From contig DASQWI010000006.1 in assembly GCA_035640355.1 (NCBI GenBank), positions 1 to 64,000 on the forward strand: a DNA stretch of 64,000 nt, given 5' to 3'. Under the pieces are notes generated by a model that made no database searches, was not told the DNA's origin, and saw only the letters and a program-made list of their open reading frames with translations. Each line of letters starts with the position of its first letter. Position 1 is the first letter of the stretch. This stretch comes from Actinomycetota bacterium. Its GTDB lineage: Bacteria > Actinomycetota > UBA4738 > HRBIN12. Below, in pieces: positions 50,329 through 59,403 of the stretch. The translations under genes and the position numbers were made by a program.

Positions 50329-50703
50329 ATGGCCAAGGCATCGAAGGCGAGCGCTTCCGAGCACGTCGAGGCGGAAGGGTTCGAGGGCCATTACGCCGAG
50401 CTCGGTGGGTACACCGTCGGGTTCGAGAGCTACACGGCAGACGCCGACATGACCCCGCTGTTCGTCGGTCTGCCCGACGACAAGTGCCAATGCGAGCACT
50501 GGGGATTCGTGTTCGAGGGCAAGGTCGTGTACCACACGGCCAAGGGGGACGAGGAGTTCGTGGGCGGAGACGCCTACTTCGTCGGACCTGGACACACGCC
50601 GTCGATCTTCGCCGGCACCTCGCTCGTCGAGTTCAGTCCCACCGACCGCCTGAACGAGACGATGGAGGTCGTCACGAAGAACATGGAGGCGGGCGGCTCC
50701 TAA
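50329..50703 (+). CDS. Cupin-like protein
   Basis: A 124-residue protein with a GGAAGGAGGAG Shine-Dalgarno. After a helical N-terminus it shows a single beta-barrel: CQCEHWGFVFEGKVVYHTAKG, EEFVGGDAYFVGPGHTPS and SLVEFSPTDRLNETM. This fits the two cupin motifs with His in the first (CEHWG) and His in the second (PGHTP). It could bind a metal and a small ligand. Function is unknown. It is in line with the SRPBCC gene and is followed by recO on a different promoter. Confidence 0.75.
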   Translation: MAKASKASASEHVEAEGFEGHYAELGGYTVGFESYTADADMTPLFVGLPDDKCQCEHWGFVFEGKVVYHTAKGDEEFVGGDAYFVGPGHTPSIFAGTSLVEFSPTDRLNETMEVVTKNMEAGGS

Positions 50704-50814
50704 CGGTCGTGACGTCCCGTTGACACGTCGGGGCGACCGGGCGATCTCGCCCGGTCGCTCCCGGATGTCACGACTTCACAACGTTCGTTTCCCTGGCGGC
50801 ATCGGCGCCGAGGC

Positions 50815-50820
50815 TACGAT
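50815..50820 (+). promoter_or_regulatory. Putative -10 box for recO
   Basis: TACGAT ends 7 bases before ATG 50828. An upstream in-frame start at 50720 lies before this box and can be dismissed. Confidence 0.5.
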
Positions 50821-50827
50821 TCAGTCG

Positions 50828-51568
50828 ATGCCCCTGTACAAGGAACAAGGCGTCGTGCTGCGCTCGAGCAAGCTCGGCGAGGCCGACAAGATCGTGACGG
50901 TCATGACGCAGGGCTCGGGCAAGGTTCGCGCCGTCGCGAAAGGCATCCGGAAGACAACTTCACGATTCGGCGCGCGACTCGAGCCGTTCACGCATGTGTC
51001 GCTCATGGTGTACCGGGGAAGAGGTGCGCTCGACACCGTGAGCCAAGCCGAGATCATCTCGCCATTCATGGCGCTCCGCGGCGACCTCGACCTGTTCGCC
51101 GCTGGTGAAACCATGCTCGAGGCCGTCGACAAGGTGGCCGAGGAGCACGAGCGCAACGTGCGCCTGTTCATGCTCCTGCTGACGGGCATGCGCGCGCTCG
51201 AAACGCAACCAGCCGATCCGTCCGCTGTCGCCGAGTCCTTCTTGTTGAAGCTGCTGTCGCTGTCTGGGTTCCATCCGAGCCTCACCGCCTGCGCCGTCTG
51301 CGGCCGCCCCGAGCCCGATCGGTTCGCCAGCGGTCAGGGTGGCGCCGTCTGCCGCGAGGATGCCGAGTTCGACGCAGGACCCGCCTCGAGGCGCGCGCTC
51401 GACCACCTCGCGGCGTTGGGCGCTGCCGGCCTGCTTGAGGCGGGCGACATCACGGCCGATACCACCGTGAGGCGCGAGTCGCGCGCCTTGCTGTTCGGTT
51501 TCGCCGAGTACCACCTCGAACGACGGATGAAGAGCCTGCCCATGCTCGCCAGGAGCCTCGTTCCATGA
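50828..51568 (+). CDS. recO: DNA repair protein RecO
   Basis: A 246-residue protein from ATG 50828. The N-terminal OB fold opens YKEQGVVLRSSKLGEADKIV and has GSGKVRAVAKGIRKTTSRFG. The helical C-terminal domain contains a zinc-finger-like CAVCGRP and GGAVCRED; only three cysteines of the usual four are seen. RecO loads RecA together with RecR in gap repair. It overlaps uppS by 4 bases (ATGA), the normal actinobacterial order. Confidence 0.93.
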   Translation: MPLYKEQGVVLRSSKLGEADKIVTVMTQGSGKVRAVAKGIRKTTSRFGARLEPFTHVSLMVYRGRGALDTVSQAEIISPFMALRGDLDLFAAGETMLEAVDKVAEEHERNVRLFMLLLTGMRALETQPADPSAVAESFLLKLLSLSGFHPSLTACAVCGRPEPDRFASGQGGAVCREDAEFDAGPASRRALDHLAALGAAGLLEAGDITADTTVRRESRALLFGFAEYHLERRMKSLPMLARSLVP

Positions 51569-52314
51569 GCACCTACCTCCACGATCTCGATCGCGAGGGA
51601 CTACCTCGGCACGTGGGCATCGTCATGGACGGCAACGGCAGGTGGGCTCGTCATCGCGGCCTTCCCCGGACCGAGGGTCACGCCGCCGGTGAGGCGGCGA
51701 TGTGGGACACGGTCGTCGGCGCGGACGCGCTCGGTCTCGAGTGGCTCACCATGTTCGCGTTCTCCACCGAGAACTGGAACCGTCCCAAGGCCGAGGTTCG
51801 CTATCTGATGGGGTTCAATCGTGGGCTGCTCCGGCGTCGTCGCGACGAGCTCCATCGGATGAACGTTCGGGTCCGCTGGCTCGGCCGGCGCGACTGGCGC
51901 GTTCCCCGATTGGTCCTCCGCGAGATGGAGATCTCCGAGGAGCTGACCAAGGACAACACCGGGATGACGCTGACGATCGCGTTCAACTACGGCGGGCGGA
52001 TCGAGGTGGCCGACGCCGTGAAGCAGCTCATCGCCGATCACGATGCCGGCCTGCTGAAAGGCGAGAAGATCACGCCCGAGTCGATCTCGCGGCGGCTGTA
52101 CCACCCCGACATGCCCGACCCAGACCTCATCATCCGCACGAGCGGCGAGGAGCGGATCAGCAACTTCCTGCTGTGGCAGGCGGCGTACAGCGAGCTGTAC
52201 TTCACGCCGGTGTACTGGCCCGACTTCGATCGCGAGCATCTGTACGAGGCGATCCGCGACTATCAGAAGCGTTCCCGCCGCTTCGGCGCGATCGCCGAGA
52301 ACGATTCCGACTGA
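51565..52314 (+). CDS. uppS: Isoprenyl transferase (undecaprenyl/decaprenyl diphosphate synthase family)
   Basis: A 249-residue cis-prenyltransferase. HVGIVMDGNGRWARHRGLPRT carries the catalytic Asp22 and the P-loop-like diphosphate site; TMFAFSTENWNRP and PDPDLIIRTSGEERISNFL(L) are the later signatures, with DFDREHLYEAIRDYQ at the end. It extends farnesyl or similar allylic diphosphates with isopentenyl diphosphate to make the lipid carrier of wall synthesis. The chain length cannot be read. It is coupled to recO and lies about 100 bases before glyQS. Confidence 0.94.
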   Translation: MSTYLHDLDREGLPRHVGIVMDGNGRWARHRGLPRTEGHAAGEAAMWDTVVGADALGLEWLTMFAFSTENWNRPKAEVRYLMGFNRGLLRRRRDELHRMNVRVRWLGRRDWRVPRLVLREMEISEELTKDNTGMTLTIAFNYGGRIEVADAVKQLIADHDAGLLKGEKITPESISRRLYHPDMPDPDLIIRTSGEERISNFLLWQAAYSELYFTPVYWPDFDREHLYEAIRDYQKRSRRFGAIAENDSD

Positions 52315-52362
52315 CTCCTCGACGCCGCGGAGCGGATCCCTCGGCTCCGGCATCGTGCCCCG

Positions 52363-52368
52363 TACACT
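52363..52368 (+). promoter_or_regulatory. Putative -10 box for glyQS
   Basis: TACACT lies 50 bases before ATG 52419. The leader of about 44 bases ends with a GGGAAGGAG Shine-Dalgarno; no T-box structure would fit in it. Confidence 0.4.
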
Positions 52369-52418
52369 GAAGTCCACGCCAGCGGCCGCCGCCAGCGACC
52401 GGGAAGGAGCACAAGCAC

Positions 52419-53792
52419 ATGGCCGGACTGATGGAGGCCATCACCTCCCTCGCCAAGCGACGGGGGATCGCGTTCCAGTCGAGCGAGATCTACGGCGGGC
52501 TGCGGTCGTCGTGGGACTACGGCCCTCTCGGCGTCGAACTGAAACGCAACGTCAAGGACGCCTGGTGGCGTTCGATGGTCCAGCTCCGACACGATGTCGT
52601 CGGGCTCGACGCCGCGATCATCATGTCCCCTCGGGTCTGGGAGGCCAGCGGTCACCTCGAGGTGTTCACCGATCCGCTCGTCGAGTGCCTGAACTGCCAT
52701 CAGCGTTTCCGCGCCGATCACCTGCCCGGCGTCCACGCGCCGCAGTCCGGGCACGAGGAGGACGAGACGACCGTCGACATGCACGAGCGGCCGACATGCC
52801 CTAACTGCGGGCACCACGACTTCACCGACCCGAGGAACTTCAACCTGATGTTCAAGACGCACATGGGTCCGGTCGTCGATGAGGCAAACGCCGTCTACCT
52901 GCGGCCCGAGACCGCCCAGGGGATGTTCGTCGACTTCGTGACGATCCAGTCGGTGTCGCGGAAGAAGGTGCCGTTCGGGATCGCGCAGATCGGCAAGTCG
53001 TTTCGCAACGAGATCACGCCGGGGAACTTCATCTTCCGCATGCGCGAGTTCGAGCAGATGGAGATGGAGTTCTTCGTCGAGCCCGGGACGGACGAGCAGT
53101 GGCACGACTACTGGATCGAACAGCGCCGTCGCTGGTATCTGGATCTTGGCCTGCGGGAGGAGAACCTACGGCTTCGCGAGCACGACGCGGACGAGCTATC
53201 GCACTACTCCAAACGCACCGTCGACATCGAGTACCGCTTCCCGTTCACCGACTGGGGCGAGCTCGAGGGTATCGCCAACCGAACGGACTTCGACCTCAAA
53301 CAGCACGAGAAGTTCTCAGGCCAAGACATGACCTATTTCGACCAGGACCGCGACGAGCGGTACCACCCGTATGTGATCGAACCGGCGGCGGGCGTGGACC
53401 GGGCGCTCCTCGCGTTCCTGATCGACGCCTACCGCGAGGAGGAGGCGCCGACCGCCAAGGGAGGGACCGAGAAGCGGACGTACCTGGCGCTCAGTAAGGA
53501 GCTGGCGCCGGTGAAGGTCGCCGTGCTCCCGCTGTCGAGGAACGAACGGCTCATGCCGGAGGCCCGCGCGGTGTTCGACCTGGTCAAGCCGGAGTGGATG
53601 TGCGACTACGACGACGCCGGTTCGATCGGGCGTCGGTACCGACGCCAGGACGAGGTGGGGACGCCCTTCTGCGTCACGGTCGACTTCGACACGCTCGAGG
53701 ATCGCGCCGTCACCGTGCGCGAACGCGACTCGATGGGGCAGGAGCGACTACCGATCGCGAACCTGGTGTCCCATCTCGCCGAACGCCTGTAG
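52419..53792 (+). CDS. glyQS: Glycyl-tRNA synthetase, alpha2 dimeric type
   Basis: A 457-residue class II synthetase. It opens [29 protein letters not shown], typical of the single-chain dimeric enzyme. A zinc-ribbon-like insertion is present with CLNCHQRF and CPNCGHHDF. Motif 2 is [25 protein letters not shown] and motif 3 is in [13 protein letters not shown]. An anticodon-binding domain ends with [15 protein letters not shown]. The two-subunit GlyQ/GlyS form is not used. It charges tRNA-Gly. Confidence 0.96.
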   Translation: MAGLMEAITSLAKRRGIAFQSSEIYGGLRSSWDYGPLGVELKRNVKDAWWRSMVQLRHDVVGLDAAIIMSPRVWEASGHLEVFTDPLVECLNCHQRFRADHLPGVHAPQSGHEEDETTVDMHERPTCPNCGHHDFTDPRNFNLMFKTHMGPVVDEANAVYLRPETAQGMFVDFVTIQSVSRKKVPFGIAQIGKSFRNEITPGNFIFRMREFEQMEMEFFVEPGTDEQWHDYWIEQRRRWYLDLGLREENLRLREHDADELSHYSKRTVDIEYRFPFTDWGELEGIANRTDFDLKQHEKFSGQDMTYFDQDRDERYHPYVIEPAAGVDRALLAFLIDAYREEEAPTAKGGTEKRTYLALSKELAPVKVAVLPLSRNERLMPEARAVFDLVKPEWMCDYDDAGSIGRRYRRQDEVGTPFCVTVDFDTLEDRAVTVRERDSMGQERLPIANLVSHLAERL

Positions 53793-53799
53793 GAACCTC

Positions 53800-54063
53800 G
53801 TGGACGAGCCGAAAACCAGACCGGGAGGGCCGGAGGAGAAGACGGTGAACGAGGCGAACGTTCTGCGAACCCCCGGCGATCAACATGGATGGGTACGGGT
53901 GTACGCGATTGCCTTCGTGCTGATGGCAGTTGCCGGCGGCCTGTTCGTGGCCTCGTTCCTCGGGCGCCTGGAGTCGATCCGCTTGCTGTGGGCGTCGGCA
54001 GGGGTTTCCGTCGCGGCGATCGTTGTTGCGGCCGTGAGTGTCTTCGTCCCGAGGCGCCGATGA
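53800..54063 (+). CDS. Small membrane protein
   Basis: An 87-residue protein from GTG 53800, 7 bases after glyQS with a TAGGAA signal. A charged, proline-rich N-terminus is followed by two membrane helices (about 33-52 and 62-82) and a basic C-terminus (VPRRR). It overlaps the start of the lipoprotein protease gene by 4 bases. Function is unknown. Confidence 0.6.
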   Translation: MDEPKTRPGGPEEKTVNEANVLRTPGDQHGWVRVYAIAFVLMAVAGGLFVASFLGRLESIRLLWASAGVSVAAIVVAAVSVFVPRRR

Positions 54064-55391
54064 ACACGCTCACTCGCGGACTCGTCGTCGCGCTCCTGCT
54101 GGCTGCGGCATGCACCTCGAATGACCCGCCGGCACCCGGCGGCGAGTCACCGGTCTCACCGTCGATCGATGAGCCTTCACCCCAGGAGGTACCTCCGTCT
54201 TCCGGCGGCCGTGACTCGGCGCCCGCCGCGCTCGAGCGACTGTGCACGTTGCCGCAGCCGAAGTTCAACCAGGGCAACGGCGCTCCTGCGGAGGGGCCGA
54301 CGCCGCCGGCGATCGCCGACGTGATGCGTCAGCTCGAGCAGATCCGTGGGTTCGAGTTCAGCGAGCGCGTCGTCGCCGAACCGAAGCCGCCGGCCGAGGT
54401 CGCCCAGGGCATCCGTGACTACGTCGAGACCACGTTCCCTCGGCGGTTCTACGACCGCCGGAGCCTCGCGTGGCAGACGATCGGCGTGATCCCCGAGGGG
54501 ACGAGCATCCGGGAGGACCTGCTCGAATACGTGTCGACGCAGGTGATCGGGTATTACGACACGATCACGGGCGAGCTCGTGTTCATCGGGACGAGCGATC
54601 CGTCACCGCTCGAGCGCGTCACGCTCGCGCACGAGCTCACCCACGCGATCGACGATCAGCGCTTCGGCCTCGAGCAGGTCGATCTGCTCGGCGCGGAGTG
54701 CCGCGACGAGGAGCTCCAGGCCGCGCTCGCGGTCGTCGAGGGCAACGCGACGTTCTTCATGCTGCGATGGGGGCAGAGCTTCCTGTCGGTGGAGGAGCAG
54801 CTCGAGCTGAGCGCCGAAGCCGCGGCGCAGCAACCCCCTCCGAGCACCGTTGCGCCGTTCATCGACGCGATCCAGCAGTGGCCGTACCTCGATGGGCTCA
54901 GGTTCATCACGCACGTCGAGACCGCCGGCGGACTCGACGCGGTCGACAGCGTGTTCCGCGAGCTGCCGGTGTCGACCGAGCAGATCATCCATCCCGAGCG
55001 TTATCCCGACGACGTACCGACGTCCGTCGACGTGCCGGACATCTTCGGCGCCATCGGGGGAGGTTGGAACGACCTCGACGTGCAGAGCGTGGGGGAGATG
55101 TGGCTCGATCTCGCGCTCTCTCTGCGTATCGACGATGCCGACGCGGCCGACGCGGCCGCGGGTTGGGACGGAGGGATCTACCGCGCGTGGTCCCATGGCC
55201 GAGACGTCGCGGTCATCCTCAGCACCGAATGGGACACACCGGAAGACGCGGACGAGTTCGCGACGGCGATGGAGCGGTGGATCGCCGAAGGCGACCAGAT
55301 TGCCGAGGTGCTTCCCATCGACGGAACGTCGGTCCGCGTGGCCTTCGCGACGAGCGACGAGATCCTCGGGAACCTCATCGGTGCGGCCTAG
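54060..55391 (+). CDS. Lipoprotein with HExxH metalloprotease motif
   Basis: A 443-residue protein from ATG 54060 (ATGA overlap). A signal peptide ends in the lipobox LLAAAC with Cys18, then a Pro/Ser-rich linker of about 40 residues. The catalytic zinc motif H191-E-L-T-H195 is in TLAHELTHAIDDQRFGL; the third ligand is probably in the ALAVVEGNATFFM segment (Glu), giving a gluzincin-like site. The C-terminal region (about 340-443) is a separate mixed domain. It is likely an extracytoplasmic protease anchored to the membrane; the substrate is unknown. Similar proteins are frequent in soil actinobacteria. Confidence 0.8.
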   Translation: MNTLTRGLVVALLLAAACTSNDPPAPGGESPVSPSIDEPSPQEVPPSSGGRDSAPAALERLCTLPQPKFNQGNGAPAEGPTPPAIADVMRQLEQIRGFEFSERVVAEPKPPAEVAQGIRDYVETTFPRRFYDRRSLAWQTIGVIPEGTSIREDLLEYVSTQVIGYYDTITGELVFIGTSDPSPLERVTLAHELTHAIDDQRFGLEQVDLLGAECRDEELQAALAVVEGNATFFMLRWGQSFLSVEEQLELSAEAAAQQPPPSTVAPFIDAIQQWPYLDGLRFITHVETAGGLDAVDSVFRELPVSTEQIIHPERYPDDVPTSVDVPDIFGAIGGGWNDLDVQSVGEMWLDLALSLRIDDADAADAAAGWDGGIYRAWSHGRDVAVILSTEWDTPEDADEFATAMERWIAEGDQIAEVLPIDGTSVRVAFATSDEILGNLIGAA

Positions 55392-55405
55392 GCGCCGGCC
55401 CACCG

Positions 55406-55411
55406 TAAACT
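55406..55411 (+). promoter_or_regulatory. Putative -10 box for ppdK
   Basis: TAAACT lies 30 bases before GTG 55442, and a CGGAGG Shine-Dalgarno follows in the short leader. Confidence 0.4.
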
Positions 55412-55441
55412 GACCCGACCACGCACGACCGGAGGCTTGCC

Positions 55442-58162
55442 GTGACCAAGTACGTCTACGACTTCTCCGAGGGCAACAAGGACATGAAGGATCTCCTCGG
55501 CGGGAAGGGAGCGAACCTCGCCGAGATGACGAACATGGGACTACCCGTTCCCCCCGGGTTCACCATCACGACCGAGGCGTGCCTCGCCTACCTCGCCAAA
55601 GACGAGTTCCCGCCGGGACTCATGGATGAAAACGAAGAGCACCTCCGGGGGCTCGAACACGCCATGACGAAGAAGCTCGGCGATGCCGAGGACCCGCTCC
55701 TCGTGTCCGTTCGATCGGGAGCGAAGTTCTCGATGCCCGGGATGATGGACACGGTCTTGAACCTCGGTCTCGACGACCGCTCGCTCGAAGGACTCGCCAA
55801 GCAGACCGAGGGGGACTGGCGCTTCGCCTGGGACGCGTACCGCCGGTTCGTCCAGATGTTCGGCAAGATCGTGATGAACGTGCCGGGCGAAGAGTTCGAG
55901 CACGCGCTCGAACGCGCGAAGCAGGCCAAGGGGACGAACGCGCAGGACACGGATCTCGACGCCGATGACCTGCAGAGGCTCCACGCCGAATTCCTCGACA
56001 TCTACCGCAAACACACCGGATCCGAGTTCCCGCAGGACCCGCGCGATCAGTTGCGCCTGGCCATCGAGGCCGTGTTCAAGTCGTGGAACGGCAGGCGCGC
56101 GCGTGACTACCGACGGCAGAACAAGATCAGCGACGACCTCGGTACGGCCGTGAACGTCGTGGCGATGGTGTTCGGCAACCGCGGCGAGGACTCCGGCACG
56201 GGTGTCGCGTTCACGCGCGATCCGTCGACCGGGGAGAAGGTTCCGTACGGCGACTACCTCGCGAACGCGCAGGGGGAGGATGTCGTCGCCGGCATCCGCA
56301 ACACGCTCCCGCTCGCCGAGCTCGAGAACCTCGACCCGAAGTCCTATCGAGAGCTCCGCCGGGTGATGGACACACTCGAGAAGCACTATCGCGACATGTG
56401 CGACATCGAGTTCACGATCGAGAAGGGCAAGCTCTGGATCCTCCAGACACGCATCGGCAAGCGAACCGCGCTCGCCGAGTGGGTCATGGCGTTCGACATG
56501 CTCAACGAGGGCCTCATCGACGAGGACACAGCGCTCCTGCGAGTCGACGCCAACCGCTTGGAGGAGCTGTTCAAGCGGCGCGTGAAGGCCGACGGGACCC
56601 GGCCGATCGCGAAGGGCTTGAACGCGTCGCCCGGTGCCGCAGTCGGGGAGGTCGTGTTCACGGCGGACGATGCCGAGTCGCGCGCGAGAGAGGGCCACAA
56701 GGTCGTGCTCGTTCGGCGCGAGACCACCCCGGACGACTATCACGGCATGATTGCGTCGCAGGGGATCCTGACCAGCGCCGGCGGAACCAACTCGCACGCG
56801 GCGGTCGTCGCGAGGGGCGAGGGCATTCCAGCGGTGTGCGGCGCCGACGGGATCAGGATCGACTTCGGCACGCGTTCGTTCACGGCGAACGGGACGACCG
56901 TGAAGGAGACCGATGTCGTCACGATCGACGGCTTCACGGGGAACGTGTATGTCGGCGAGCTGCCGCTCGAGGAGTCGGTGCTCGAGAAGGCCCGTTCGGG
57001 CGACGCGGCCGCTCGGGAGGAGAGGATCTGGCAGGCGTTCGATCGGCTCATGTCGATCGCCGACATGCGCAGGCGCCTGCGCGTCCGCGCGAACGCGGAC
57101 ACCCCTGACCAGTCGACCAATGCCCGCGAACGCGGAGCGGAGGGCATCGGCCTGTGCCGGACCGAGCACATGTTCCTCGGCCAGGAACGCGTGGCGGCGG
57201 TTCAGCAGATGATCTTCGCCGACACGCCCGAGGAAGAACAGTCGGCCTACGACCAGCTGCTGCCGCTGCAGCGCGAGGACTTCGTCGGCATCTTCCGGGC
57301 GATGGACGGCGTGCCGGTCACGGTTCGGCTTCTCGATCCGCCGCTGCACGAGTTCCTCCCCAACCAGGTGGATCTCGCGGTCGCGGTAACCAGGGCCGAG
57401 GACAGCGGCGAGGACGTCGTCGTTCTGCGCGATCAGAGGATCCCGCTCGAGCAGGCGAGGAACCTGCTGCGCAAGGTCAACGAGCTGCACGAGGCGAACC
57501 CGATGCTCGGCCTGCGCGGCGTCCGTCTCGGCATCGTGAAGCCGGGCCTGTACGCGATGCAGGTTCGCGCGATCTGCGAGGCCACGGCGCAGGTCCGCAA
57601 GGACGGTGGCGATCCGAAGGTCGAGATCATGATCCCGCTGGTGGCGACGAAACCCGAGCTCGAGCAGATGCGTGCCGAGCTTGAGCCGGTCGCGCGCGAG
57701 GTGCTGAAGGGCGCGGGCGTGACGATCGAGCACTTCGAGTGGGGGACGATGATCGAGGTCCCGCGTGCCGCCGTGACTTCCGGCGAGATCGCCGAGGTGG
57801 CCGACTTCTTCTCGTTCGGAACGAACGACCTCACGCAGATGGGCTTCGGATTCTCTCGCGACGACATCGGCAAGTTCGTCGGCCTGTATGAGGAGCGCAA
57901 GCTCGTGCCGGCGAACCCCTTCGTCACGATCGACCAGGACGGCGTCGGTCGACTCATGCAACTCGCCGTCGACGAGGGGAAGGCCGCCAATCCGAACCTC
58001 CACCTCGGGATCTGCGGCGAGCATGGCGGCGATCCGGCGAGCGTCGTGTTCTGCCACGAGATCGGGCTCGATTACGTGAGCTGCTCACCGTTCCGGGTGG
58101 AGACGGCGCGCCTCGCCGCCGGTCAGGCCGCCGTCGGCTCCGCGGAGTCGGCCTCGAAGTAA
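55442..58162 (+). CDS. ppdK: Pyruvate, phosphate dikinase
   Basis: A 906-residue enzyme. The N-terminal ATP-grasp domain contains LGGKGANLAEMTNMGLPVPPGFT and RSGAKFSMPGMMDT. The swivelling phosphohistidine domain has GGTNSHAAVVARG with catalytic H452. The PEP-binding TIM barrel has EGIGLCRTEHMF, GTNDLTQM and a catalytic Cys in HLGICGEHGGD. It interconverts pyruvate, ATP and phosphate with phosphoenolpyruvate, AMP and diphosphate. At position 450, two residues before the histidine, the usual regulatory Thr is Asn, so control by a PDRP-type kinase at this site seems excluded. It has its own promoter. Confidence 0.96.
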   Translation: MTKYVYDFSEGNKDMKDLLGGKGANLAEMTNMGLPVPPGFTITTEACLAYLAKDEFPPGLMDENEEHLRGLEHAMTKKLGDAEDPLLVSVRSGAKFSMPGMMDTVLNLGLDDRSLEGLAKQTEGDWRFAWDAYRRFVQMFGKIVMNVPGEEFEHALERAKQAKGTNAQDTDLDADDLQRLHAEFLDIYRKHTGSEFPQDPRDQLRLAIEAVFKSWNGRRARDYRRQNKISDDLGTAVNVVAMVFGNRGEDSGTGVAFTRDPSTGEKVPYGDYLANAQGEDVVAGIRNTLPLAELENLDPKSYRELRRVMDTLEKHYRDMCDIEFTIEKGKLWILQTRIGKRTALAEWVMAFDMLNEGLIDEDTALLRVDANRLEELFKRRVKADGTRPIAKGLNASPGAAVGEVVFTADDAESRAREGHKVVLVRRETTPDDYHGMIASQGILTSAGGTNSHAAVVARGEGIPAVCGADGIRIDFGTRSFTANGTTVKETDVVTIDGFTGNVYVGELPLEESVLEKARSGDAAAREERIWQAFDRLMSIADMRRRLRVRANADTPDQSTNARERGAEGIGLCRTEHMFLGQERVAAVQQMIFADTPEEEQSAYDQLLPLQREDFVGIFRAMDGVPVTVRLLDPPLHEFLPNQVDLAVAVTRAEDSGEDVVVLRDQRIPLEQARNLLRKVNELHEANPMLGLRGVRLGIVKPGLYAMQVRAICEATAQVRKDGGDPKVEIMIPLVATKPELEQMRAELEPVAREVLKGAGVTIEHFEWGTMIEVPRAAVTSGEIAEVADFFSFGTNDLTQMGFGFSRDDIGKFVGLYEERKLVPANPFVTIDQDGVGRLMQLAVDEGKAANPNLHLGICGEHGGDPASVVFCHEIGLDYVSCSPFRVETARLAAGQAAVGSAESASK

Positions 58163-58230
58163 CCGCGATATCGCCCGGTCGGGAGCGAGTTTCACCCGAG
58201 TTGGTGATGCGCGCCGACGGGGCGGTCGCC

Positions 58231-58236
58231 TAGGCT
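58231..58236 (+). promoter_or_regulatory. Putative -10 box for the M15 peptidase gene
   Basis: TAGGCT lies 48 bases before GTG 58285; a very strong AGGAGGTGGTG Shine-Dalgarno precedes the start. Confidence 0.4.
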
Positions 58237-58284
58237 CGCACACCTTCCCCCGCCACATCTCCCCCGATAGGAGGTGGTGGCACG

Positions 58285-58875
58285 GTGGGCATCGGCTCAC
58301 GCCGCGTGCATTCGGTGGTCGTGGTGACGATGGTCGCGGCGCTTGCGCTCCCGCTCGTCGCGTGGCACTGGTCCAGGGTTGGCTGGCGTGACAAGCACTA
58401 CAACTATCCGGCGCGGCCGGACGGCTACACGCAGATCGTCAACCGCTTCGGGCAACCGTGCAACGCGAACGCGTCGGCAATCCCGATGAGCTGGGTTGCG
58501 GCGGACACGGGACAGACCTACACGTTCCGGTTCCACCGCAAGCTCGGCGGTTACCCGACGGAGATGGTCTCGAACAAGGGCGGCAACTCGACCAACCTGG
58601 ACAACGACGTGTACGGTCACATCAGGAACGATCACCTCAGTCCATACGTGAAGCACGGGATCTATGGCTACCTGTGCCGCACGATTCGGAACTCGACCAA
58701 GTGGAGCACCCACGCGTGGGGCATCGCGATCGACGTGTCGTCGGCCGAGGAGTACCAGGGCAAATGCTTCTCGACGGTGAACAAGTACCACGCGCCGATC
58801 TGGCGGAGCCACAACTGGTCCTGGGGTTTGCAGTTCTGCGATCCCATGCACTTCCAGTACGCCACGGGATATTGA
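58285..58875 (+). CDS. Exported M15-family (D-Ala-D-Ala carboxypeptidase/L,D-endolysin-like) peptidase
   Basis: A 196-residue protein with an N-terminal signal anchor (about 9-28, VVVVTMVAALALPLVAWHW). The catalytic domain shows STHAWGIAIDVSS, the S-x-H143-x-x-G-x-A-x-D150 zinc motif, and D-P-M-H189-F near the end, the third ligand in its usual place. The family cleaves peptidoglycan stem peptides. Length and motifs fit the M15C endolysin-like subgroup. It is in one transcript with the next two genes, which encode exported proteins of unknown role. Confidence 0.85.
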   Translation: MGIGSRRVHSVVVVTMVAALALPLVAWHWSRVGWRDKHYNYPARPDGYTQIVNRFGQPCNANASAIPMSWVAADTGQTYTFRFHRKLGGYPTEMVSNKGGNSTNLDNDVYGHIRNDHLSPYVKHGIYGYLCRTIRNSTKWSTHAWGIAIDVSSAEEYQGKCFSTVNKYHAPIWRSHNWSWGLQFCDPMHFQYATGY

Positions 58876-58878
58876 GCC

Positions 58879-59403
58879 GTGGGGGAGAGAACGAGGAGGT
58901 TCACGACGAGGCGAAAGGTTGCCGTCGGAGTGATCGCGGTGATCGTCGTTCCCGCCTCGCTCGCCGCGGTCGTCGCGGTCGCGAGGCCCGCCCCGCAGGT
59001 GGTCGCACCACCGGTTCCGCCCGACGTCCCGCGTGACACCGGCGCCGGCGAGCTGTTGCTCGTGGTCGTCGGCGGCGTGTATCCGTCTCGCGCCGAGGCG
59101 GACGCCGCAGCGGCATCGATGCAGTTCGGCGACGTCCAGGGGTACTACGTCGCCCCGGTCGCCCAGTTCCAGGGGTTCAAGGAAGGGGTCGGGGAGCCGG
59201 GTGACTTCGCGCTCGTCTCGGCGTTCCGGACGCAGGAGGGCGCCGACGCGTTCGTGGAGTTCGCGCAGATGCAAGGGAACCCGGCATACGTCCTTCCCGA
59301 ACGCGTTCGGAGTCTCGGTGGCGTGTACGTCGGACTGGGGCAGGAGGAGAACCCGGACGGATCCGGCCCGCTCCTCGCCCCGGTGCCCGAGTCGCTTCCG
59401 TGA
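58879..59403 (+). CDS. Exported protein with SPOR-like repeat
   Basis: A 174-residue protein from GTG 58879, 3 bases after the M15 gene. It has a membrane helix (about 13-35), a proline-rich linker and a domain (about 56-150) with YPSRAEADAAAASMQFGDVQGYYV and SAFRTQEGADAFVEFAQMQG. These resemble SPOR-type alpha/beta units that bind peptidoglycan denuded of stem peptides. The neighbouring M15 peptidase fits such a role. The SPOR assignment is by pattern only. Confidence 0.6.
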   Translation: MGERTRRFTTRRKVAVGVIAVIVVPASLAAVVAVARPAPQVVAPPVPPDVPRDTGAGELLLVVVGGVYPSRAEADAAAASMQFGDVQGYYVAPVAQFQGFKEGVGEPGDFALVSAFRTQEGADAFVEFAQMQGNPAYVLPERVRSLGGVYVGLGQEENPDGSGPLLAPVPESLP

